Shown here in pieces: positions 7,858 through 15,700 of a DNA stretch of 18,196 nt (its first letter is position 1; each line of letters starts with the position of its first letter). Where the stretch lies: positions 1 to 18,196 of the forward strand of contig JAAMXY010000564.1 of NCBI GenBank assembly GCA_019677205.1. Reading direction: 5' to 3'. Under the pieces are notes generated by a model. The model did no database searches. It had not been told where the DNA came from and worked only from the letters and a program-made list of their open reading frames with translations. The position numbers were made by a program, and so were the translations under genes. The DNA comes from Pinguiococcus pyrenoidosus (Eukaryota > Sar > Pinguiophyceae > Pinguiochrysidales > Pinguiochrysidaceae).

Positions 7858-8388
7858 CTAGAGAATCACGCAGTAGTTCGTCATGACTGGGATCCTGATC
7901 TCCGTCTGGAGCTCCGCGGTGCTTGCCACCTCATCCTCCGTGTTGACGTAGAGCTCGTAGGGGTATCCGATGCACATCTTGCCCTCGCGCTGCAGCACGG
8001 TGCTGAACAGGTGGGTATACACCTCGAAGAACCTTTCGTAGGGTCCCGTGTAGCGCGCGACGAGGTGCGTGCCGCCCGAGATGATCAACTCCTCGATTCC
8101 GGCGTCTTTGTCGAAGGCCTGGAAGTCATCCGGGACAACCACGCACATGTCCGTGCGCAGCTTGGACGCCTCCACCTTGTTCGGGTCGTCGTAGGAGCGA
8201 GCTGCCAGGCATCCGCCGCCGAAGGGGAGGTCGTTGGCCTTGGCCCAGTCGCACATAGTGGTCATGGCGTCGTTGAGATCCGTGTACGGTCCGACGTAGC
8301 GCTTCGCCGCGACGCGGACGGGCTCCAGCGTCTGCACGGAGATCTCGAGGGCGTCGTCGATGTTCGTGGTCTTGGCTTGCTCGCTCAT
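7858..8388 (-). CDS. GyrI/SbmC-like paralogue with C-terminal CaaX box (CVIL)
   Basis: Single exon, 176 aa from the ATG at 8388 (MSEQAKTTNIDDAL). It is clearly related to the protein at 6880-7413: both share LEP.RVAAKR..GPY..L.D near residues 20-45. It has the family hallmarks ARSYDDPNKVEASKLRTDMC, VVVPDDF, ELIISGGTHLVARY, PYELYVN and EIRIPV. It keeps the bacterial SbmC motif spacing (YDNP-like, KLR.D, SGG, EVY.N) better than its neighbour. The last four residues, CVIL, are a CaaX box with Leu at X, the usual geranylgeranyl signal, whereas the paralogue ends in CAIQ. A longer reading upstream of this ATG is open but Pro/Ser-rich and starts only from a TTG, so I reject it. A classic E2F-type site lies about 160 bp upstream. 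Confidence 0.9.
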   Translation of the reverse strand: MSEQAKTTNIDDALEISVQTLEPVRVAAKRYVGPYTDLNDAMTTMCDWAKANDLPFGGGCLAARSYDDPNKVEASKLRTDMCVVVPDDFQAFDKDAGIEELIISGGTHLVARYTGPYERFFEVYTHLFSTVLQREGKMCIGYPYELYVNTEDEVASTAELQTEIRIPVMTNYCVIL

Positions 8389-8544
8389 GCTGGGCACTGG
8401 GAAGGGAGGAGTCGTGGAGGAGACGTCGGTCTGAGAAGACGCTGAGGAGGGGGCGGGGGGTGCGTGCGAAGTTGGCTGGAGGAACAAAGGGATTCTGCTG
8501 GGATCTGGGATCTGAGCCGGAGAACGCGGCAAAATCCAGCGACA

Positions 8545-8556
8545 TTTGGCGGGAAA
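8545..8556. promoter_or_regulatory. E2F-consensus site upstream of the CVIL GyrI-like gene
   Basis: TTTGGCGGGAAA matches the classic E2F/DP site exactly. It is 157-168 bp upstream of the ATG at 8388. Related TTTGGCG motifs occur at 2973-2980, 6637-6645 and (reverse) 9852-9860. Binding is inferred from the consensus. Confidence 0.4.
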
Positions 8557-8707
8557 GCGCCGTGGTGGGGGACCAGCCTGGGACTGTTGCTACTGTTAGT
8601 GGACTGAGAAAGGCTGTCCCAGCCGATCAGCTGATTCTGAGCAGCGATCGTCCCGATGCGCGAAGGACCGCCTGACTTGAAGAAATACGCTTGCAGTCAA
8701 CGGCTTG

Positions 8708-9031
8708 ATGGGACATGCCACCAGTCATCTCTGTGCCAAGTTTGCCAAGCTTATGCATACCCAGAGGAGAGCACGCAAACGATTTCGGCATCAGCCGACC
8801 AAGGTTGATTTCTTGATTGGCAAGCTGGTCCATCAGTTCCTCCTTCGAGGGTCCACTCCTTCGCCCCCCAAGCTTGGACTCCGTAGCATTGGATGGAAGC
8901 GCCCAGGGCGCTGCAAGCTCAGCACTCCTGCAAGGATAGACCGTCAGGGAGGAGCCATGGCTGTTTGTCTCGGCGATTCTCCCGGGCGTTTCCTCAACAC
9001 TCTCCAAGTTGCACAAGCTGCGCGGCCCTGA
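8708..9031 (+). CDS. Doubtful small ORF, 107 aa
   Basis: Open from ATG 8708 (MGHATSHLCAKFAKLMHT) to TGA 9029-9031. It is basic, with no recognised domain, membrane segment or signal peptide. Two things favour a gene: it would face the second GyrI-like gene head to head across a 320-bp promoter containing the E2F-type site, and it would restore the strict strand alternation seen elsewhere. Against it, the opposite strand is also open over most of this stretch with equally plausible residues, and codon use is not decisive. It may be non-coding. Confidence 0.25.
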   Translation: MGHATSHLCAKFAKLMHTQRRARKRFRHQPTKVDFLIGKLVHQFLLRGSTPSPPKLGLRSIGWKRPGRCKLSTPARIDRQGGAMAVCLGDSPGRFLNTLQVAQAARP

Positions 9032-9283
9032 TCAATACGGAGCTGCGGAGGCCCCGGGCAAGTCTGGCAGGCCAACGTAGCGGGGAAATCTAACGTAGAG
9101 GAGGGTCTGGAGGCAAGCTGGAGCCTTCCCTTCGCATCCGATGACGCTCGAGGCAGTGGACGGGAAATCCTCATCACCAGAGGATCATCCGGGGCTCCTG
9201 CGGCTTCGCCTTTCCTTAGGTTGCCCTCGGTGCCTTCGAAAGGGCAGCAGGTGGGGACCATTGGAGTTGCCGTCCGGCAGGCA

Positions 9284-9723
9284 TCACTTGAAGGCCTTCT
9301 TCGCCTGCGCACGTTGCCTTGGCTTGGTCCGGAAGCCGTTGAACCAGTTCTTGCAGCCTCGGCACTTGCCTCCCGTGGCGATCTTCATGGCACACCGTCG
9401 GCAGTGGGTCTGGCAGCCGCAAGGAAGGGTCTCGAGCACCACCGGGTTCTTCTGGCACTTGATGCATATCTCCAGGCGCAAGGGCTCGGCCACCTCGACC
9501 TGCTCGAAGGCGCCTTCGGAGTCGTCGCTGTCTGTGTCCACGTCCTTCGCTGGCTGTGGAGGGCTAATAAGGCACGCACAGGCCGCAAGGGGGGGGCAGA
9601 GCACTTACGGTAGGTCCCTGCACTTCAACGGCACCGCTATCTGCGGTTTGGGGGCCCAAATTAGCTCCGAAACCCCGCTTAGGATCCAAGAAACCGAGCG
9701 AGCTTCGAACCTTTGGACTCCAT
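9284..9723 (-). CDS. Small RING-like (C4C4) zinc protein, three exons
   Basis: Inferred CDS is complement(join(9284..9553, 9609..9640, 9711..9723)), 104 aa. Exon 1 encodes only MESK plus one base and exon 2 eleven residues; exon 3 carries the domain. Introns are 9641-9710 (70 nt) and 9554-9608 (55 nt, donor GTAAGT), and the joins restore frame exactly. After an acidic stretch (DVDTDSDDSEG) comes C45-x2-C48-x11-C60-x-C62-x3-C66-x2-C69-x9-C79-x2-C82. This is RING spacing with Cys at the fourth ligand where His is usual; the LPCGC..HC..CA core resembles IAP-type RINGs. The tail is basic (FRTKPRQRAQAKKAFK). It could be a ubiquitin ligase or a structural zinc finger; the substrate is unknown. The short first exons are the least certain part; the zinc domain itself is firm. 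Confidence 0.75.
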
Positions 9724-10154
9724 TCCGCCGACCAGACCGACGGAAAGTGCGGTATTTGCTGCCTGCCTCAAAGAGAAGATGCGTCGCGAGCGCACAAGTA
9801 GGCAAGGAGCCCCGAATGGCCCCTTCTTCGCTCTCCTTTGAGGCTGTCGGAGGCGCCAAAGCAGAGGCGATCTCTGTCGCAAGAAACGTCGTCTTCGTAT
9901 TGCTTTCTTATGCGTAAACAATCCGCAATAGATTTTTCTTTAATATTTTGGTTGTGCGCCGAACTTTACGTCGTCTAAAATTATTTTAAACTATAAATAT
10001 TCAAAGTATCCTATATTTTTAGTAAATTTCAAATCCAAAACGCATTTCAGAATTTTAGCGGGGTCCATGTGGCTGGAAATCCGCGCCCCTAGCCAGCGTT
10101 CTGGACTTCCCTGCGTGCGCCAGTTCCGCGCACAGCCTGCTCAGCGCGCTCACC
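9724..10154. promoter_or_regulatory. Divergent promoter with AT-rich island and TATA-like element
   Basis: This gap is head to head between the RING-like gene (-) and AsnRS (+). About 9915-10055 is very AT-rich (TTTTTCTTTAATATTTT, AAATTATTTTAAA). TATAAATA lies at 9992-9999, about 155 bp before the AsnRS ATG. GGCGCCAAA (9852-9860) is an E2F-like motif about 130 bp upstream of the RING-like ATG. Frames across 9724-9910 are open, but the only ATG near by is the one used at 9723. Confidence 0.45.
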
Positions 10155-12536
10155 ATGGAGCTCATCTACCTCGAGGACAACTGGGTGGTGGTGAAGGTGC
10201 GTGCGCGCCCGCGGGCGCAAGCAATCTCTGTCGCTAACCTCCGTCCGCGGGGGGTTAGATCCGCATCGCAGCGGCGCTCGCGGGCGTCAAGTTCACGGAG
10301 AGGGCCGTCACCAACGAGGAGCTGAAGGCAGAGTGTCCCAGTGCGACAGAGGTGATCCTGCGCCTCCCTCGCCGAGCTGGAAAGCCATTGGACGTGCGCG
10401 GGTCCATCGCCATTCTGCGATGCTTGGCCAAGATGTCGCCCGCCTCGAGGCTTTTGGGCGACAGCGCCTTTCAGGAGGCGCAAGTGGACCAGTGGCTGGA
10501 GTACGTCTGGCACGAAGTGGAGCTTTTGTGCTTCTTGATGAAGATGCACGCCAACGGCGACGCGGAAGCGCACACGGCGCGGATTCAGCTTGCGCAAGCG
10601 GACCTTCAGAAGGCTCTGGCGAAGCTGGACCAGCATCTGGCGGGGAGCATGTTCTTGGCCACGCCCTTTTTGACCCTAGCAGACGTCGCCCTGGCCACTG
10701 TCCTGTTGGACATGGTCGCAAAGGAGGAGCTGAGCGTGGCGGTGACGAGCTGGATCAGCCCGGAGGCCATGCCGCACCTTCGGAGGTATCTGCAGGTGAT
10801 GGCCGCGCATCCGGCGGTGGTGGCGCAGATGCCCCACGGACAGACGATCTTCGCCGCCGAGTCTGCCGTGGAGGAGCTGCCGGATCCGTCCGAGATTGCA
10901 GGGAAGCCGCCGTCCCGAGCAGGTGCGTGGAGAGAAAAGGTGCCGCGGAGGATGCCGCGGAGGATGCCGCGGAGGATGCCGCGTCGCACGGGAGCCAGCA
11001 CTAACGCCTCTGGGCGCCTTAGGGAACACCGCGGCGGATGCCCCGTGCGTGACGGCGTTCTCAGCAGTGGCAGTACCGCCGGGGAGATTCAAGCGAGATC
11101 GGACACGAGTGAAAGAGCTTTTTGCGATGGGCGACGCGGCCGTCGGGATGCAGGCCACGATCAAGGGCTGGGCTCGGACGCTTCGGATGGCTGCGAAGAA
11201 CAAGCTGTGCTTCATCGAGCTCAACGATGGGTCGTGCACCTCGGGCATCCAGGTGGTGAGCACGAAAGGGGAGACGACGGGCTTCGACTCCCTCAAGACA
11301 AGCGGGGGGACCGGAGCATCTCTGTCCGTCAGCGGGAAGGTGGTCGCCAGTCCGAAGGAAGGGCAGAGGGTGGAGTTCCAGGCCCTTGCCGTCACGGTCC
11401 TGGGCGCCGTGCTCAGCCCGGATGTCTACCCGATGTCGAAGAAGAGTCACAGCCTCGAGTTCCTCCGGGAGCAGGCACACTTGCGTCCGCGGACGCGCAT
11501 CTACTCCGCGCTGGCTCGCGTTCGACATGCCATGGCGTACGCGACTCACAAGTTCTTCAACGATCACGGGTTCCTGTACGTGCACACGCCTCTCATCACC
11601 TCTGCGGACTGCGAGGGCGCGGGAGAGCAGTTCACTGTGACGACGCTTCTGCCGGAGCACGGGACGGTGAAGGACATTCCTTGCGACGCTGCGGGCAACA
11701 TTGACTACACCAAGGACTTCTTCAGCCGGCGGTCGTCGCTGACCGTCAGCGGCCAGCTCAACGTGGAGACCCACTGCTGCGCGTTGGGCGACGTCTACAC
11801 CTTCGGGCCGACGTTCCGGGCTGAAGATTCGCACACGTCACGCCACCTTGCGGAATTTTGGATGATTGAGCCGGAGGTGGCCTTCACGGACCTCGCTGGT
11901 GACATTGACCTGGCGGAAGACTACTTGAAGTACTGCGTCCGCTACGCCCTCGAGCATTGCGCGGAGGACCTGGAGTTTTTCGAGACCTCGCCGTTGGGAG
12001 AGCCGGGTTTGCGGAGTCGCCTGGAGAACGTGGTGGCCGCGCCGTTCCATCGAATGACCTACACGGAGGCGGTGGAGCTCCTTCAGGCTCACGTGGCCGC
12101 TGGCAAGAAGGCCTTCGAGGAGTATCCGGACTGGGGCATCGACCTGGGCTCAGAGCACGAGCGCTACCTGGCGGAGGTGGTGTATCAGAAACCCGTCGTC
12201 CTCACCGACTATCCGAAGGGGATCAAAGCCTTCTACATGCGCCTAAACGACGACAATGAGACGGTGGCCGCTGCGGATGTGCTGGTACCAAAGATTGGAG
12301 AGGTCATCGGCGGGTCCCAGCGAGAGGAGCGGGTTGACGTCCTCGAAGCAAGATGTCTCGAGAGCGGCTTGCCGCTCGAAGCGGTGTGGTGGTACCTCGA
12401 GCTTCGGAAGTATGGAAGTATCCAGCACTCGGGCTTCGGCCTTGGCTTCGAGAGGCTCCTGATGCTCATCACGGGACTAGATAACATTCGCGACACGATT
12501 CCCTTCCCGAGATACCCGGGCCACTCGGAATTCTAG
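10155..12536 (+). CDS. NARS1: Asparaginyl-tRNA synthetase with N-terminal GST-like domain, three exons
   Basis: Inferred CDS is join(10155..10196, 10259..10922, 11023..12536), 739 aa. The C-terminal part (about 275-739) is a class IIb AsnRS, which joins asparagine to tRNA-Asn with ATP. It shows the OB-fold anticodon domain (ATIKGWARTLR, CFIELNDGS), motif 1 region (HKFFNDHGFLYVHTPLI, 412-427), motif 2 (FRAEDSHTSRHLAEFWMIEP, 500-519), motif 3 (GFGLGFERLL, 706-715) and the usual end IPFPRYPGHSEF. Residues 1 to about 215 resemble the GST-like domain of elongation factor 1-gamma: MELIYLEDNW, QVDQWLEYVWHEVE, FLTLADVALATVLL and MPHLRRYLQVMAAHPAV. Both donors are GTGCGT, and CTAAC branch candidates are present in both introns. 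Intron 2 contains a 12-bp tandem repeat. Such a fusion on AsnRS is unusual. The absence of a presequence suggests the cytosol. Confidence 0.92.
10942..10983. repeat. 12-bp tandem repeat (GCCGCGGAGGAT) x3.5 inside AsnRS intron 2
   Basis: Three exact copies (10942-10953, 10954-10965, 10966-10977) and a half copy lie within the 100-nt intron 10923-11022. The period is a multiple of three, and the host frame stays open through the intron, so a retained intron would not stop at the repeat. The downstream frame would however be wrong for AsnRS. Confidence 0.85.
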
Positions 12537-12777
12537 AACTAGGATTTCCAGGAACAGGAAGTGGAATGCTGGACATGCAGTGGCTTGTGCCATTCACGAA
12601 CGTAGGCTGTGCAGCGTCGAAGCGGACAAGCTTGCGCCGGAAGCGCTAGCATGTAGCATGCCTCTTGGAGAAGATGCTTCTTCGCTGCGATAGTGTTTCC
12701 GTGCCGCAAAGGCCTCAGGTTCGGATTCTTGGTTCGGATTTGGGCTCGGGTTTGGGCTCGGGTTCTTCTAGTTCTGC
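12537..12777. repeat. Short convergent 3' region with GGTTCGGATT and TTTGGGCTCGGG repeats
   Basis: This is the 3' gap between AsnRS (+) and the large minus-strand gene. It contains two copies of GGTTCGGATT (12718-12727, 12731-12740) and two adjacent copies of TTTGGGCTCGGG (12739-12750, 12751-12762). The latter look telomere-like by eye but are only two units within gene-dense DNA. No gene is seen. Confidence 0.6.
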
Positions 12778-15700
12778 TCACATCTGCACAGCCTCTGATG
12801 CCCGTCGCGCTCTGCGTGCAGCCTCCTGCTCGGCCTTCCATTCAAGGTCCTGTAGATGCTTCTCATAGCCTGCAAAGTTTTCCGCCGCTGTCCCGTCGGA
12901 GACGTGCTTTACGTCTTGGCCCATCACGTCCAGCACAAAACCTTCCCTATCCGGATTCCTGACCTCGTCTTCCGCTCCCGCCTGAGGCCTATAGCGTATC
13001 GTGAAGTGATGGTTCACAGACGATAATGAATGCCCGTCTCATTCTCACCTCAGCTGCGCTTGCAAGAGCAGCACCTCAAACTGGATTCGCGTTGCTGCAG
13101 GTTCTAAATCCACGAGACCTCTTACGAGCTCCCGCGACGCTTCTCCGCGAAGTGACGCGTCGTAGGTGTGCCTCGTCAGCGGGTCATAGCCGCAAATCAC
13201 CAGGTCAAAGTGGCGTTGCTCAACTGAGACAAGTAGCCTCTTCGACGCTGGCTCTGCGCCGGAACTTGACGTGATGGGTACGCTATGGTGTCTTCGGTAC
13301 ACGGAACAACGCAGCAAGAGTCTGACGGACGGATATCCCGATCGAGCCGCTGATTCGACCGCAACGAGGGCTCCGCCTTCGCTCTGTGCTACCTGACCCT
13401 GGTGTGAGCCATCACGGACATGGTGAGACCCTTCTGGATCCATCGTCGTCCAGCGCAGCTCGGAGAGAAGGATCATCCCAATCGCTTTCCAAGCGATGCG
13501 CGCATTGGAAACTGCGTCAATGGCATCTTCTGTCACGCGATCAGGACCTCCTGCGTCTACCACCTCGCCTAAGCGGGCTTCAGCATGAGCCGCGATCGCT
13601 CTCGCGGCCATCGAGCTCGCCTCGCCGGCCAGGGACGCGTGAGGATTCCTGGCGTTCCTGGCGTTGGCTGGTGAGCTCAAGTCTCCAGCTTCCACTGTTT
13701 CGTGTCCGCTCTCCCGAGGCCTATGGCTTCGCTGCAAGGCGTCCTGAGGAGGTCCTTTCCCTCTCTTGTGCTCCACTTCCGGGCTCTCTCGCTCGTTGAC
13801 CTCGGGCTCACCGTCAAAGCGATCTGTCTTTGCGTGCTCGTTGTCCACTTCTCTTTCACTCTGTCGGATTTCGCTGGCCGTGTCGTCACCCGCGTCCGAC
13901 GAGCTGCTGGTGTCGGGGTCGTCGTTGGATGAGGTCTCGTCGTCGGAGTCGGTCCCGTCGTCGGAAGCGCTGCCCGACTCGTTCTGTCGCCCTTCGGTCT
14001 CAAGTGCCTCTGGGAACTCAAAGTCAAACCCCAAGTTCTTCAGCGTCTCCGTTGCTTCCTCTTCGACTCGCCCCCGGTCCCCTGCGTGTCCGGCGCTGTC
14101 TTCGTCGTCCAGACTCTCGTCAGTCGTGGCATTTCCGCTGGAAGCAGTATCCGCATCCTCGGAATCCGCACCCAAGAACAGGGCGCCGCCGAAGCCATCG
14201 CCCCAAGGGATTTGCCACTGCCCCGTGTCTTCCTCGCCGTGCATCCCAGGCAGCCCCCCTCCAGCGACCGCGCGAGACCAGTTCGCATCCAGATCCCATG
14301 CCGCTGCGGCGCGTTGTTTGACTGCCCGTCGCAGGGCAGGAAAGGCGCGGATCACCCGGAAGACGTCGTGAACTGTGAGACGAAGCTCCCACCGTCGAGT
14401 GCCTGACGCCTTGCGAGCTCCGGGTGCTGCCGCGTCCGGCACGTCAATCGTGAGGGTGAGCCATTCGCTCTCGCCCCGCAGACCTTCCTTGATGAGCGAG
14501 TATCGTACGAGTCTTCCCCGTGAGAAGGATGCCTCCGAGTCTGCGACCGCCCCTGCCCCCGCCGATAGCAACAGCCCGCGACCCACGTGCCGTCTCGGAC
14601 GTAGTGCCGAGGAAGAGGAGAACGGTCTCACATGCCACCGCTGGAGCCTCAGTTGGCACCAGGAGCCCCTTTCCCCAGATCCTCTAGCCTCGCCAACGAT
14701 CGAGGCGCCAGTGGAGTTGTCGTGCCGTCGATCCCCTCTTCCCAGGCCGTCCCAACCATCGAGTCCACGAGGACACGCCCGCGCAGCGGCTCGTTCCCTC
14801 AGTTGCATCCGGCGCAGCGTTGCAACCCGTGTTCCGATGCAGCCAACGCAGCTCGCCCGCAGCTCCCCTTCAGCGGGTATGTGGTCAAGGCGGAAGCGCC
14901 GAAAAAGCTCAGGCATGATCTCCACCTTCAACTGCTCCGTCCATTTGCCGGGATCCCGGCCTAGCGGCGCTGCAGAGCGCAGGCGACGCTTAAGGACCGA
15001 CAGCGGAACGTTCACCGTGAAGGAATCGCAGCTGTCGGCGATGTATGCCTTGAGCGAGATTTCTCCGGGACGAGCTGGGAGCTCGAAGGCGGAAAGGACT
15101 CCCATTCCGTATCCTTGAAAATGCCTTGCCTTTGCGACGAGGAGGCCTCGGAGGCGTTCTGGTGTGGCTGCGAGCGCTTCTCGTTCCCGTTGCAAGCGCG
15201 CCATTTCTGTTTCTCTCTTGGCGACGATGGCGGCCGTCCTAGCATTCAATGCCGACGGAATTGGGATCCGCGAGAGTCGTAAGACCTCCAGCACGCGGAG
15301 AGACGCCAGGCGAAGCTCTTTCTGGTCATGTCGAGTTTGCCTCTTCTTTTCCACAGCCTTGGCCGTCGCTTCCTCTACAGGCAGGTCTTCCTGGTCCTGC
15401 GCTGATGACTTCAGAACTTTTGTCCGCCCTCGTGGCTGTCTTCTCGCCTCTGCTCTTCGAATGGCAGCAGCGGAGTTTCCCACAAAGGCGCTCTCAAAGC
15501 CCGGCACTTGGACGTCCCATGGCTCCAGGTGCGTGAATTCCCTCGCCAGCAAACTGTCAGCGTCATAGAGGAGGTACCGAAAATACATGCGGCGGCACAG
15601 CTCCTGGGCCAACGCCCTCTTCTGGCCAGCTCGCAGGAGTCCGCCTTCGTGTCTCGCATCCCGCGAGAAAAGCTCCTCCAGCTGCTGCATCCCGAGCCGC

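Larger units (their letters stand above)
8389..9283. other. Long gap holding the second GyrI-like promoter and an uncertain ORF
   Basis: This gap of about 900 bp separates two minus-strand genes. The left part is the promoter of the second GyrI-like gene and holds TTTGGCGGGAAA (8545-8556). The region 8620-9030 is open on both strands; the plus-strand reading (8708-9031) is listed separately. The minus reading there (…EELMDQLANQEINLGRLMP…) has no ATG suited to its start. About 9040-9283 shows nothing I can support. Confidence 0.4.

Noticed and set aside
7858-8532. N-terminal extension of the second GyrI-like protein by 48 residues
   Set aside because: It starts from a TTG, is Pro/Ser-rich without features, and overlaps the promoter with the E2F-type site; the ATG at 8388 gives a length equal to the paralogue.
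9700-9720. tRNA T-arm-like GGTTCGAA on the minus strand
   Set aside because: No flanking stem complementarity, anticodon arm or acceptor stem can be drawn around it.
9605-9859. 84-codon minus-strand frame as an extra 5' exon of the RING-like gene
   Set aside because: It has no ATG in that frame. The ATG at 9723 with two short introns gives a clean frame and a sensible acidic N-terminus.
12718-12766. Telomere-like TTTGGGCTCGGG repeat as a chromosome-end relic
   Set aside because: Only two units are present and they lie in gene-dense DNA; a simple 3' UTR repeat is enough.
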